This document shows positions 38,013 through 46,616 of a stretch of DNA of 64,000 nucleotides, in pieces (position 1 is the first letter of the stretch; every line of letters starts with the position of its first letter). Both the position numbers and the translations under genes were made by a program. Below the pieces are notes generated by a model. The model was given only the letters and a program-made list of their open reading frames with translations. It ran no database searches and was not told where the DNA came from. The DNA lies in contig NZ_JAHTLF010000002.1 in assembly GCF_024614185.1 (NCBI RefSeq), forward strand, positions 42,053 to 106,052, written 5' to 3'. The DNA comes from Nocardioides carbamazepini (GTDB lineage Bacteria; Actinomycetota; Actinomycetes; Propionibacteriales; Nocardioidaceae).

Positions 38013-38627
38013 GTGGACGTCCGTGCCCTGCTGGCAGCCGAGCGACGCGACCTCGTCGCCCTCCTGCGCGACCTGTCCGTCGACGAATGGGACGCGCCGT
38101 CGCTGTGCGCGGGCTGGCGGGTGCGCGAGGTGGCCGGACATCTGCTCTACGACTGCATTCCGGGGTCGACCTACGCAGGCATCGTGGTGCGCCACGGGTT
38201 CGGCGTGAACCGCGTCAACAACGACCTCGCCGCTCGGGGTGGCGCGATGCCGACCAGCCGCATCGTCGAGAAGCTCGAGGCTGAGGCCGGCACGCTCTCA
38301 CGATGGGTGCCGCGGATCGTGTTCGCCGACCTGCTCGTGCATCATCAGGACATCCGCCGGCCGCTGGGTCGTGCCCGCACCATCCCTGAGGAACGGCTGC
38401 GCCTTGCCCTGGACCACCCCGACCCCTTGTCCTTCCCGGGCCGGCGCAGCAAGGGGCTCAGCTTCGTCGCCACAGATCTCGACTGGTCACGAGGATCCGG
38501 TCCCGAGGTGCGCGGCACCGGTGAGTCCCTCGCACTCGCCATCGGCGGGCGGCCGGTGGTGCTCGACGAACTCGCCGGCGACGGCGTACCCGTCCTACGG
38601 CGGCGTCTCGCCGGTCAGCTCGGCTAG
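38013..38627 (+). CDS. Maleylpyruvate isomerase family / DinB-fold mycothiol-dependent enzyme
   Basis: This 204-residue protein has the DinB-like four-helix domain seen in mycothiol-dependent maleylpyruvate isomerases and related thiol transferases. LCAGWRVREVAGHLLYD carries the first metal-type His (near residue 42), and FADLLVHHQDIRRPLG carries the second. Mycothiol is the usual actinobacterial thiol. The substrate is unknown. The last codon TAG shares CTAG with the stop of the convergent gene. Confidence 0.86.
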   Translation: MDVRALLAAERRDLVALLRDLSVDEWDAPSLCAGWRVREVAGHLLYDCIPGSTYAGIVVRHGFGVNRVNNDLAARGGAMPTSRIVEKLEAEAGTLSRWVPRIVFADLLVHHQDIRRPLGRARTIPEERLRLALDHPDPLSFPGRRSKGLSFVATDLDWSRGSGPEVRGTGESLALAIGGRPVVLDELAGDGVPVLRRRLAGQLG

Positions 38628-39127
38628 CCCCTCAGCAGCCGGTCGATCTCGCCGAGGACGCCCTTGCGGTTCTTGCCGGCCACCTCACGCTCCTGGACCC
38701 GCAGCAGGTCGGCCTGGCCGAGCTCGGCCAGGCGAGCCTTCACCTGGGGGACGGTGAGCTGGTCGAGATCGGGTACGACGAGCGCCTCGACGTTGTCGGA
38801 TGCCCGCGTCCCATCGTCCGCCTGCCTCCGGCGTCCCGGGAGGAGCTGGGTCGGGACCAGCTGGGTGGGGATCGGAGGCAGCCTGGGCGCCTGGCCGCGG
38901 ACGGTGTCGAGCACCTGCAGCAGCGCCTGGGAGTAGGCCTTGCCGGTGCTGACGAGCTGGCCGAGGAGGTTGTCGGCCTCGGCCCGGGTCAGCGAGCCAC
39001 GGGCGACGAGGTCGTCCATCAGGCCCTGCAGCCGGCTCATCTGGATGGTCACGCTGTGCTCGAGTGCGCCGTGCAGTGCCCGCAGGTTGCGCCCGACGAG
39101 GTCAGCCGGCTTCCCGGTCCGTCCCAT
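38624..39127 (-). CDS. Hypothetical helical protein with C-terminal Rho-N-like segment
   Basis: This 167-residue protein has no confident family. Residues 1-75 are helical and amphipathic and may resemble phasin-type coiled coils (LQGLMDDLVARGSLTRAEADNLLGQL). A Pro/Arg linker follows, then LTVPQVKARLAELGQADLLRVQEREVAGKNRKGVLGEIDRLL. That last part looks like the helix-extended-helix of Rho N-terminal or SAP-type domains. GGAGGAACC precedes the ATG. It may bind nucleic acid or granules; neither is shown. Confidence 0.7.
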   Translation of the reverse strand: MGRTGKPADLVGRNLRALHGALEHSVTIQMSRLQGLMDDLVARGSLTRAEADNLLGQLVSTGKAYSQALLQVLDTVRGQAPRLPPIPTQLVPTQLLPGRRRQADDGTRASDNVEALVVPDLDQLTVPQVKARLAELGQADLLRVQEREVAGKNRKGVLGEIDRLLRG

Positions 39128-39203
39128 GGTTCCTCCAGACGTCGCCCCTCCTCCTGCAGGGTAGCCATCACACGGCGAGGAGGACAGGGCCCGCGAAGCG
39201 GCG

Positions 39204-40841
39204 TCAGTCGTACGCCGCCTCCACCTCCCAGCTGCCGGGCGAGCGCCAGCACAGCAACCAGGCTCGGCCGTCGACGCCGACCACCTGGAACCGGGCAGCC
39301 CGCCCCGCCGCGGACCCCGCGCCCGACGAGCCGGCGGACGCGAGCCACCAGCCCTCGTCGATCGGCCAGGGCCCGGCCCAGGAGGCGATCGGGCACCAGT
39401 GCCGATCGATCCGGATCCGCCACGGCTCGCCGGTCACCAGGCCGCGAGGGGTGACCGCCACGGGGACCGCGGCCTCGTCGACGACCTCCGCTTCAAGGGG
39501 CGCGGCGAAGACCCGGCTCGGTGCGGGGCCGGGGATCCGGCCGGGCCAGGGACGATCGACGGGACGCAGTCCGACCGGCCGCTCACCCCACGGCACCAGC
39601 GCCTGGCGGTCGGCGGCGCCGCGCCCGCCCTGGAGCACGGGGATCCGGACGGCGTCGTACCCGACCATCGCCTGGACCCGGGCGACGCCGCGCACCACCT
39701 GCTCCTCGGCACCTCCGCCCCACAGTCCGTCGGCGTGGTCGCCCGCGGGTTCGACGACGTCGGGCAGGAAGCGGACGACGGTGACCGCGGAGGCGATGGT
39801 CTCCCCGGTGGACTTGCGGCTGCGCAGCCCCGAGGACGCCATCCCGGCCTGGAGCTGCCAGTGCACCCGGTCGACCAGGTCGCGGGAGGTGAAGCAGCGC
39901 GGGTGCAGCCAGGTCCGGGTGGAGACGCCCTCCTCGAACTCCGCCTCGATCCGCACCGACGTCGCCACCAGCTGCCGGTCGGCCAGCCCGACGACGAACC
40001 GCTCGGCGGTGGTGCGGACGCTGAAGGTGACCGCCTCGGCGGACTCGAGCGGCGGCTCGAATGAGATCTCGCAGGCCAGCTCGGGCGGTGGCGTGCGGGA
40101 GGCGAGGCGGGTCGTCTCCCGGCCCTGCACCCGCCGCCACACGTCGGTGCCGTAGCTGCCGAACCGGTTGGCGACCTCGCCCGCCCCGAGCCGGGCGAAG
40201 TCGGCGAGCAGCATCAGCCCGAGCCGGCGCAGCAGGCCGGCGAGCTCGGCACCCTCCGGTCCGTCGTCGGCCAGGACGGTGACCGGCAGGCCGCGCAGGA
40301 ACTCACCCGAGCCTCCCGAGGAGATCGACAGGCAGGCCTGCGGCGACGCCTGCCGGGCGGCCCGCTCGGCGGTGTAGAGGTCGTCGGCAGCCCCGAACCG
40401 GCTGTCCCACACCCCCGCCCGCACGAGGCGCTCGGCGAGCACCGCGGCCGCGGCCTCCTCCCCGTCGAGCCCACCGCGAGCGAAGTAGCGCCCCGGAGCG
40501 GGGACAGCGAGCAGTCCGGGTCGCAGGGGCGCCACTCCCGGCCGCACCTCCTCGACCACCGCCAGCACCGGCTCGAACCACCGGGCGTCCCGGTCGGGGT
40601 TGGCCGCGAGCAGTACCACGTCGGGGCAGCGCGCCTGGGCGTCTCGGCGCCGCTGCCCGCGGCGTACGCCCTCGGCCCTGGCGGCGGCGTTGCACACGAC
40701 CACCACGTTGTTGGCGAGCACGACGGCCGGGGCCGCCGCGTCGACGTCCGGTCCCGCTCCCGCTCCCGCGCTGGAGTCGGCCAGTTCCAGCATGCCTGCG
40801 GTGACCGACCAGTCCGGGCACCACAGGACCATCGTCCGCAT
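39204..40841 (-). CDS. imuB: ImuB, Y-family polymerase-like mutasome scaffold
   Basis: ImuB links ImuA' and DnaE2 to the beta clamp in damage-induced mutagenesis. The 545-residue protein has a Y-family fold, but the N-terminal acidic DxD-type motif is replaced by VLWCPDWSV. No SxDE motif is found where expected, so it is almost certainly not a polymerase. A possible clamp-binding motif is QALVPWG near residue 415. The ATG overlaps the imuA' stop by one base (TGATG). It lies about 8 kb from dnaE2 and shares its SOS control through its own LexA box. Confidence 0.94.
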   Translation of the reverse strand: MRTMVLWCPDWSVTAGMLELADSSAGAGAGPDVDAAAPAVVLANNVVVVCNAAARAEGVRRGQRRRDAQARCPDVVLLAANPDRDARWFEPVLAVVEEVRPGVAPLRPGLLAVPAPGRYFARGGLDGEEAAAAVLAERLVRAGVWDSRFGAADDLYTAERAARQASPQACLSISSGGSGEFLRGLPVTVLADDGPEGAELAGLLRRLGLMLLADFARLGAGEVANRFGSYGTDVWRRVQGRETTRLASRTPPPELACEISFEPPLESAEAVTFSVRTTAERFVVGLADRQLVATSVRIEAEFEEGVSTRTWLHPRCFTSRDLVDRVHWQLQAGMASSGLRSRKSTGETIASAVTVVRFLPDVVEPAGDHADGLWGGGAEEQVVRGVARVQAMVGYDAVRIPVLQGGRGAADRQALVPWGERPVGLRPVDRPWPGRIPGPAPSRVFAAPLEAEVVDEAAVPVAVTPRGLVTGEPWRIRIDRHWCPIASWAGPWPIDEGWWLASAGSSGAGSAAGRAARFQVVGVDGRAWLLCWRSPGSWEVEAAYD

Positions 40842-41446
40842 CACAGCACCACGTCCACGCGAGCAGGCATCCGCCCACCACCGCGTGCGACGAGCGTCGT
40901 CCGACGCTCGCGCAGCCGGCCGCGGCCCTGGCCGATCCCGTCCCAGGCGACCTGCTCGGCACTGATCCGCGCCTCGCAGCGCGGCCACTCCCCCTGCACC
41001 ACGAGCACCGCCGACCGGGCCCGCAGCCGGGCTTCGAGGAGCGAGGCGGACGTGGCGTCGACGCCACCGGGCGGGCGCAGCACCACGACCTTGAGTACGT
41101 CGACCAGGGCCGCCGTCACCTCGAGCCAGTGCTCCCCGGGCGCCGGCACCAGGACCGTGCGCCCGAGCACGATCCCCCGCTGCTGGGCGGCCTCGGCGCC
41201 GAAGTCGTCCCAGCCGGCGAAGCCGACCCACTCCCCGGCCTGCGAGGCACCGGCGGCCAGGGTCATGCCGAGGGTCGCCGAGTCGACGCCGTAGACCCCG
41301 CCGGTGCGCAGCTGGACCAGCCCGGCCAGCACCGGCAGGACCGGCACGTGCAGCCGGGTCGGACCGCCCTCGAGGGCGGCGATCCGCCCGCGCAGCTGGT
41401 CCACGACCGCGCGGGGGTCGTCGATCTCGAGGGGGCGGACGCTCAC
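40841..41446 (-). CDS. imuA': ImuA' (RecA-like mutasome component)
   Basis: ImuA' is a RecA-fold protein that partners ImuB in SOS mutagenesis. The 201-residue protein reads AALEGGPTRLHVPVLPVLAGLVQLRTGGVYGV near the start, and VVVLRPPGGVDATSASLLEARLRARSAVLVV in the middle. The GTG at 41446 is preferred because it lies 10 bases past a LexA box and six bases past a GAATAT -10 candidate, giving a leaderless mRNA. An upstream in-frame ATG at 41476 lies beyond the LexA box and would place the operator inside the gene. Confidence 0.88.
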   Translation of the reverse strand: MSVRPLEIDDPRAVVDQLRGRIAALEGGPTRLHVPVLPVLAGLVQLRTGGVYGVDSATLGMTLAAGASQAGEWVGFAGWDDFGAEAAQQRGIVLGRTVLVPAPGEHWLEVTAALVDVLKVVVLRPPGGVDATSASLLEARLRARSAVLVVQGEWPRCEARISAEQVAWDGIGQGRGRLRERRTTLVARGGGRMPARVDVVL

Positions 41447-41456
41447 TCCGCCATAT

Positions 41457-41472
41457 TCGAACATTTGTTCGA
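41457..41472. promoter_or_regulatory. LexA/SOS box of the imuA'-imuB operon
   Basis: TCGAACATTTGTTCGA has both half-sites of the TCGAAC-N4-GTTCGA consensus intact. It immediately precedes the GAATAT -10 candidate of imuA'. Confidence 0.9.
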
Positions 41473-41528
41473 ACATGGCAAGCGGCGGCCCCCTCGATTG
41501 GGCAGAGACCGCATGCCCGGGACCCGAA

Positions 41529-41558
41529 TTGTTGCGGTTTGGGACCAAACCGCAACAA
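41529..41558 (-). terminator. Long hairpin after der, insulating imuA'
   Basis: Arms TTGTTGCGGTTTGG and CCAAACCGCAACAA are 14 bases each and perfectly paired around GA. The hairpin starts six bases after the der stop. There is no long T-run, so it is a strong hairpin terminator of the type common in actinobacteria. It would stop read-through from the der operon into the SOS promoter. Confidence 0.75.
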
Positions 41559-41563
41559 CCGGC

Positions 41564-42904
41564 CTACCTGCGCGCGCGCTTCTCCCGCGGCTGCACCTTG
41601 ATCTCGATCGGCGTGCCGACGAACCCGAACTCCTCGCGCAGCCGGCGCTCGATGAACCGCTCGTAGCCCTGGTCGAGCTTGCCGGTGGTGAACAGCTTGA
41701 ACACCGGCGGCGCGCTCTGCACCTGGCTCCCGAACAGGATCCGCGGCTGCTTGCCGCCGCGCACCGGGTGCGGGTGCTCGGCGACGATCCGGCCGAGGAA
41801 GGCGTTGAGGGCACCGGTGGAGATCCGGGTCTCCCAGCCCTCGATGGCGCGGTCGAGAGCAGGCACCAGCCGGTCGACGTGCCAGCCGGTCTTCGCGGTG
41901 ATGTTGATCCGCGGCGCCCACTGCACCTGCACGAGGTCACGGTCGATCTCGCGGTCGAGGTAGTAGCGGCGCTCGGCGTCGACGAGGTCCCACTTGTTGA
42001 AGGCGATCACGAGCGCCTTGCCGGCCTCGCGCACCTCCTGGAGGATCCGCATGTCCTGCTCGGCGATGGACTCGTTGCCGGCGAGCACGAGCACGCACAC
42101 CTCGGCGCGCTCGATGGCCGTCGAGGTCCGCAGCCACGCGTAGTACTCGTGACCCGAGGCCTCCTTGACCCGCTTGCGGATGCCGGCGGTGTCGATGAAC
42201 CGCCACTCCCGCCCGCCCAGCGAGACCAGCTCGTCGACCGGGTCGACCGTCGTGCCGGCGACATTGTCGACGACCACGCGCTCCTCGCCGGCGAGCTTGT
42301 TGAGCAGCGAGGACTTGCCGACGTTGGGCCGACCGACGATGGCGATCCGGCGGGGTCCGCCGATCTCCTCCCCCACCCGGTCGGGCGCCACCGGCAGCAC
42401 CTCGAGGACGGCGTCGAGCAGGTCCCCGGAGCCGCGGCCGTGCAGGGCGGAGACGACGAACGGCTCACCGAGGCCGAGGTTCCACAGGCCGTAGGCCTCC
42501 GCCTCGGCGCGCTCGTCGTCGACCTTGTTGGCGGCGAGCACGACCGGCTTGCCGGACTTGCGCAGCACCCGGACCACGGCCTCGTCGGCGTCGGTGATGC
42601 CCACAGACGCGTCGACGACGAAGAGCACGGCGTCGGCGAGGGTGACGGCGACCTCGGCCTGCATCTTGATCCGCTCGGCCATGCCGCGGGCGTCGGGGTC
42701 CCAGCCGCCGGTGTCGACGAGCGTGAACGCCCGCCCGGCCCACTCGGCGTCGTACGAGACCCGGTCCCGGGTCACGCCGGGGACGTCCTCGACGACCGCC
42801 TCACGGCGGCCGAGGATCCGGTTCACCAGGGTCGACTTGCCGACGTTCGGGCGACCGACGACGGCCAGCACCGGGACCACCCCGGTCGGGGTGTCTTCAC
42901 TCAT
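41564..42904 (-). CDS. der: Ribosome biogenesis GTPase Der (EngA)
   Basis: Der has two GTPase domains in tandem and assists 50S subunit assembly. The 446-residue protein has P-loops GRPNVGKST near residue 16 and GRPNVGKSS near 190, with both NKxD motifs (NKVDD and NKWDL). A KH-like C-terminal domain ends with [17 protein letters not shown]. The ATG at 42904 follows a GGAG site and overlaps the acyltransferase gene end by eight bases. It matches Rv1713. Confidence 0.97.
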   Translation of the reverse strand: MSEDTPTGVVPVLAVVGRPNVGKSTLVNRILGRREAVVEDVPGVTRDRVSYDAEWAGRAFTLVDTGGWDPDARGMAERIKMQAEVAVTLADAVLFVVDASVGITDADEAVVRVLRKSGKPVVLAANKVDDERAEAEAYGLWNLGLGEPFVVSALHGRGSGDLLDAVLEVLPVAPDRVGEEIGGPRRIAIVGRPNVGKSSLLNKLAGEERVVVDNVAGTTVDPVDELVSLGGREWRFIDTAGIRKRVKEASGHEYYAWLRTSTAIERAEVCVLVLAGNESIAEQDMRILQEVREAGKALVIAFNKWDLVDAERRYYLDREIDRDLVQVQWAPRINITAKTGWHVDRLVPALDRAIEGWETRISTGALNAFLGRIVAEHPHPVRGGKQPRILFGSQVQSAPPVFKLFTTGKLDQGYERFIERRLREEFGFVGTPIEIKVQPREKRARR

Positions 42905-43592
42905 CACGCTCTCCTTGCGGGAGCGGGCCCGGTAGGCTCCGCCCCGTCTCGTCCAGGGCAACGGCCAGCTGCTGCTGCATGTGATCGCGCAGCGCGGCCG
43001 AGGTCAGACGGACATTCTCCCGCGTCCGGGGCCAGGGCACCGCATCGACGACGTAGGGCTCCCCCACCACGATGTCGATCCGGGCCCGCTTGCGCGGCAG
43101 CGAGCCGCTCGAGCCGCCCGGGTCGCGGGACCCCAGGAAGGTCAGGGGGACGACGGGCGCCCCGGTCACCAGCGCCAGGTACGCCGCCCCTCCGCGGAAG
43201 GTCTCGAGGTCCCCCGGACCCCGCGTCCCCTCGGGGAAGACCCCGACCGCGTCCCCCTCGTGGAGCACCCGCAGCGCGATCCGTACCGCGCCCGGGTCGG
43301 TGTGGTCGCGATCGAGCGGGATCTGCCCCGATGCCCGCAGGAACGGCCCGAGGGGCCCCTTGAACATCTCGATCTTGGTCAGCGCGTGCACCGGCCGGGG
43401 CGCGAAGATCGCCATCAGCGGGCCGTCGACGAACCCGATGTGGTTGGCCGCGACGACGGCCGGTCCCGTCGCCGGGAACCGCTCGGCGTGGCGTACACGG
43501 ACGTCCCAGCGGCGCCGGATCAGCCACCGTGCCGTGGGTCTTCCCCCGACGAGGAGCCGGCGAGCGGGCCGTGGGGCCCTGTGCGCGCTCAC
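42897..43592 (-). CDS. plsC: 1-acyl-sn-glycerol-3-phosphate acyltransferase
   Basis: PlsC-type enzymes acylate lysophosphatidate at the membrane to make phosphatidate. The 231-residue protein contains the catalytic NHIGFVD (NHx4D, near residue 51) and the substrate motif FPEGTRGPG near 120. The GTG at 43592 shares GTGA with the cmk stop, and its own stop overlaps der. This cmk-plsC-der order is common in actinobacteria. Substrate range beyond lysophosphatidate is uncertain. Confidence 0.9.
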   Translation of the reverse strand: MSAHRAPRPARRLLVGGRPTARWLIRRRWDVRVRHAERFPATGPAVVAANHIGFVDGPLMAIFAPRPVHALTKIEMFKGPLGPFLRASGQIPLDRDHTDPGAVRIALRVLHEGDAVGVFPEGTRGPGDLETFRGGAAYLALVTGAPVVPLTFLGSRDPGGSSGSLPRKRARIDIVVGEPYVVDAVPWPRTRENVRLTSAALRDHMQQQLAVALDETGRSLPGPLPQGERDE

Positions 43593-44281
43593 ACGCGCTC
43601 CATCACCAGGCCCACCACCACGTCCACGACCTCGTCCAGGCTCAGCTCGGTGGAGTCGACGTGGACCGCGCCGTCGGCCATGGTCAGCGGAGCGACCGCC
43701 CGGCCCGAGTCGATCCTGTCGCGGGCGAGCAGGGACTCCTGGGTCGCGGTGACGTCGGCGCCGCCGTTCTCCAGGGCCCGGCGAGCGGCGCGGGCGGCCG
43801 GGTCGGCGGTGAGGTAGACCTTCAGCTCGGCCTGCGGCCAGACCACGGAGCCGATGTCGCGGCCCTCGACGACGATGCCGCCACGGGGCCCGTCAGAGGG
43901 GGCGATCAGCTCCCGCTGGAGCTCGACCAGCCGGGTGCGTACCTCGGGGACCGCGCTGACCGGCGAGACCGCGCCGTTGACCACGTCGCTGCGGATCTCG
44001 ACCGACACGTCGACCCCGTCGACGGTGATGGTGGGCGCGAGCGGGTCGGTCCCGGAGACGAGCACCGGCTCGCCGGCACGCGCCGCGACGGCGGCCGCGT
44101 CGTGCACGTCGATGTCGTGGTCGAGCATCCACCAGGTGATCGCGCGGTACTGCGCGCCGGTGTCGAGATAGCGCAGACCGAGCCGGTCGGCGACCGCGCG
44201 GCAGGTGCTGGACTTGCCCGAGCCGGAGGTCCCGTCCACGGCGACAACCACACTGACGGGGACGTTCACCGGCTCGTTCAC
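43589..44281 (-). CDS. cmk: Cytidylate kinase
   Basis: Cmk phosphorylates CMP and dCMP with ATP. The 230-residue protein has the P-loop GTSGSGKSS near residue 17, YLDTGAQYRAITWWML next, and the CMP-binding and lid parts VEGRDIGSVVWPQAELKVYL and DRIDSGRAVAPL. The GTG at 44281 is taken as the start; a GTG twelve bases later is possible. It follows tyrA by ten bases in the same operon and matches Rv1712. Confidence 0.96.
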   Translation of the reverse strand: MNEPVNVPVSVVVAVDGTSGSGKSSTCRAVADRLGLRYLDTGAQYRAITWWMLDHDIDVHDAAAVAARAGEPVLVSGTDPLAPTITVDGVDVSVEIRSDVVNGAVSPVSAVPEVRTRLVELQRELIAPSDGPRGGIVVEGRDIGSVVWPQAELKVYLTADPAARAARRALENGGADVTATQESLLARDRIDSGRAVAPLTMADGAVHVDSTELSLDEVVDVVVGLVMERV

Positions 44282-44291
44282 GGCCTGCACC

Positions 44292-45368
44292 CTACCGGTG
44301 GGTGGTCCAGCCCCGTGCTTCCAGCGCCGCGCGCAGCTCATCCGCGCGGTCGGCGACGACGTCGAGCTCGACCTGGCCGACGGGTCGGCCGGGGTCGTGG
44401 TCGATCCGCACGTCCTCGATGTTGACCCCGCTGTCGCCGGCGTCGGCGAAGAGCCGAGCCAGGCCGCCCGGCTGGTCGGGCAGGGCCACGCGGACCGCCT
44501 CCATCGGCTGCGGTGCCGCACCGTGCTTGCCGGGAATCGCACGGGTGCCGGCCTGGCCATAGGCCAGCAGCGACTCCAGGCCGACCCGGTCGCCGCCGAC
44601 GACGGCCTCGAGCGCGAGGTCGAGGCGGTCGCGGATCTCGGCGAGGAGCGCCGCGACGGCGGTCGCGTTCCCGCTGATGATCTGGCTGTAGAGACGAGGG
44701 TCCCCACCCGCGACGCGGGTGACGTCGCGCACGCCGGTGCCCGACAGGGCGAGGTGGTCCGGTGACGCGCCCGCGAGGGTCCCGGCGACGAGCGAGGCCA
44801 TCAGGTGCGGCACGTGCGAGGTCCGGGCCACGGCCCGGTCGTGCTCGACGGGGCTCAGGTGGACCGGCACCGCGCCGCAGACCACGGCCAGCGCCTCCAC
44901 CACCCGGGTCGCGGCCGGGGAGACCCCCGGTCCCGGCGTGAGCGCCCAGGGACGCCCGTCGAACAGCTCACCACTCGCCGAGAGCGGCCCGGAGTGCTCG
45001 GTGCCCGCCATCGGGTGGCTGCCGACGTACCTGCTCGCCGCCGGATGCCCGGCGACGGCGGCCAGCGGGCCGGACTTGACGCTGCCGACGTCGGTGACGA
45101 CGGTGTCCGGCCCGGCGTCGTCGAGGACCTGGGTGAGGACGGCGCCCAGGGCGTCCGGAGGTACGGCGACCACCACGAGCTGGGGCACGTCCTGCTCCGT
45201 ACGGGGCCGGCCGGCGCCGAGGCCGGACGCGGTCCGCACGTGGTCCGGGGTGGTGTCGGTGAGCAGCACGTCGAGGCCGGCCCGGCGACAGGCCAGCGCG
45301 ATCGAGGTGCCGATCAGGCCGGTCCCGACGATCTCGACCGGGCCCGTGAGCACACTCGTCTCTGACAC
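44292..45368 (-). CDS. tyrA: Prephenate dehydrogenase with C-terminal ACT domain
   Basis: TyrA converts prephenate to 4-hydroxyphenylpyruvate in tyrosine synthesis. The 358-residue protein has the NAD site VGTGLIGTSIALACRRAG near residue 15, and catalytic region motifs SVKSG, GSHPMAGTEHSG and LSPVEHDRAVARTSHVPHLMAS. An ACT domain (residues about 285-355, ALPDQPGGLARLFADAG) likely gives tyrosine feedback control. The GTG at 45368 has a TAACCT box seven bases upstream. It sits between rluB and cmk, an actinobacterial arrangement. Confidence 0.95.
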   Translation of the reverse strand: MSETSVLTGPVEIVGTGLIGTSIALACRRAGLDVLLTDTTPDHVRTASGLGAGRPRTEQDVPQLVVVAVPPDALGAVLTQVLDDAGPDTVVTDVGSVKSGPLAAVAGHPAASRYVGSHPMAGTEHSGPLSASGELFDGRPWALTPGPGVSPAATRVVEALAVVCGAVPVHLSPVEHDRAVARTSHVPHLMASLVAGTLAGASPDHLALSGTGVRDVTRVAGGDPRLYSQIISGNATAVAALLAEIRDRLDLALEAVVGGDRVGLESLLAYGQAGTRAIPGKHGAAPQPMEAVRVALPDQPGGLARLFADAGDSGVNIEDVRIDHDPGRPVGQVELDVVADRADELRAALEARGWTTHR

Positions 45369-45375
45369 GCAGGAC

Positions 45376-45381
45376 AGGTTA
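45376..45381 (-). promoter_or_regulatory. -10 box TAACCT, leaderless promoter of tyrA
   Basis: TAACCT on the minus strand is seven bases before the GTG at 45368. It overlaps the last bases of the upstream VOC gene. Confidence 0.45.
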
Positions 45382-45783
45382 GGGGATGGCCTCCGCGCCC
45401 GGCTGGTAGGACCCGAACGACCAGTGGTTGCCCTCGGGATCGCGGACACTGCCGCCGCGACCGCCGTAGTCCTGGTCGACCATCGCCCGCTCGATGCTCG
45501 CGCCCCCGGCGACGGCGGCGTCGAACACGGAGTCGGGGTCGTCGGTCACCAGGTACACCGCGCCGGACCCGGCCGGCTGGAGCGGGCTCTCGGGACGCAC
45601 GGCGCCGAACATCAGCCCACCGCCACCGGGCCAGAGCCACTCGGCGTGGACCACGGTGCCGGCCTCGTCGCGGTGGGTGGCGTGCTCGGTGAAGCCGATC
45701 GCCCGCAGCCACGCGGTCATCGCGTCGACGTCTCGGAACTGCATCGCCGGCCAGAGCCGGACTGCTGCTGCATCAGTGTTCAT
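45379..45783 (-). CDS. VOC superfamily (glyoxalase/bleomycin-resistance-like) protein
   Basis: This 134-residue protein is a VOC fold with MQFRDVDAMTAWLRAIGFTEH at the front and GGSVRDPEGNHWSFGSY at the back, as in many bleomycin-resistance-like proteins. The ATG at 45783 lies 11 bases inside the end of the upstream AraC-type gene, so the two are coupled. Function is unknown; the AraC regulator may control it. Confidence 0.87.
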   Translation of the reverse strand: MNTDAAAVRLWPAMQFRDVDAMTAWLRAIGFTEHATHRDEAGTVVHAEWLWPGGGGLMFGAVRPESPLQPAGSGAVYLVTDDPDSVFDAAVAGGASIERAMVDQDYGGRGGSVRDPEGNHWSFGSYQPGAEAIP

Positions 45784-46609
45784 GCCCCTGAGCCTGCCCC
45801 TCGTCGTTGCCGTGGTCTTGAACGAACGGGAACTCCTCGCGCAGCCATGTCGTCGGCGTGCATCCCGCCAGCGCACTCCACTCCCGCGCGAGGTGCGCCT
45901 GGTCGGCGTACCCGCAGGCCGCGGCGACCTCCGCCAGCGGCCGTCGCCCGAGCACCCTGCGCGCTGCCTCGAGGCGCGCCACGCGCTGGAACGCCTTCGG
46001 CGCCAGCCCGCACTCCACCCGGACGAGCGTGCCCAGCCGCCGCCGGCTGTAGCCGACCGCGTCCGCGACGTCCGCCACCCGGGTCCCGGCAGTCAGCAGT
46101 GCGAGGGCGTGCGCGACCTCGGCCCGCGGCTCCGGGTCTCCCCCGCGCGCGGCCAGCCGGGCGAGGGTGCGGTCGACGAGCGCCACCCGTCCCGCCCAGG
46201 TGGGGACCCCGTGCAGCCGTTCGGGCAGCTCTCGCAGGGTCGGCGGTACGGCGGCCTGGTCGAGGTCGGTCAGCGCCCCCGACAGGTCCGCGGCCGGGCG
46301 GCCGAGGAGCACCCGCGCGCCTTCGAGGGTCAACGCCAGCTGCACGCCGCGCTGGGAGCCGTCGTGGTGGATGGTGGCCGGTTCGGTGTGCAGCCCCGAC
46401 AGCGAGCCCCACGCCGCGTGCAGGGTGGCCGGCCGGCCCGCCCAGGAGACCCGCAGCGGGTCGTCGAGCGGCAGCACCAGGGTGAGCGTCGTCGATGGCA
46501 GTCCGCGGTGGGTGCCGGGCGCCCCGAAGTCGACGTCGTACGGGATCCATGCGACGACGTACTTCCGGAGCGAGGCGGGCACCGGTGGAACCGGGATCAC
46601 CCCACCCAC
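45773..46609 (-). CDS. AraC family transcriptional regulator
   Basis: This 278-residue regulator has an N-terminal ligand domain with VVAWIPYDVDFGAPGTHRGLPS and a C-terminal double helix-turn-helix (about residues 165-265), RVADVADAVGYSRRRLGTLVRVECGLAPKAFQRVARLEAARR and AEVAAACGYADQAHLAREWSAL. The GTG start lies seven bases after the rluB-facing intergenic gap, with a TCTAGA -10 candidate. The adjacent VOC gene is a possible target. The inducer is unknown. Confidence 0.9.
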   Translation of the reverse strand: MGGVIPVPPVPASLRKYVVAWIPYDVDFGAPGTHRGLPSTTLTLVLPLDDPLRVSWAGRPATLHAAWGSLSGLHTEPATIHHDGSQRGVQLALTLEGARVLLGRPAADLSGALTDLDQAAVPPTLRELPERLHGVPTWAGRVALVDRTLARLAARGGDPEPRAEVAHALALLTAGTRVADVADAVGYSRRRLGTLVRVECGLAPKAFQRVARLEAARRVLGRRPLAEVAAACGYADQAHLAREWSALAGCTPTTWLREEFPFVQDHGNDEGQAQGHEH

Positions 46610-46616
46610 CGTAGGT

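Noticed and set aside
38624..38627. Shared CTAG stop of two convergent genes as a special signal
   Set aside because: CTAG is its own complement, so a four-base convergent overlap is a simple coincidence of two TAG stops.
41447..41548. Longer imuA' beginning upstream of the LexA box
   Set aside because: It would place the operator and the -10 box inside the coding sequence; GTG at 41446 gives a coherent promoter.
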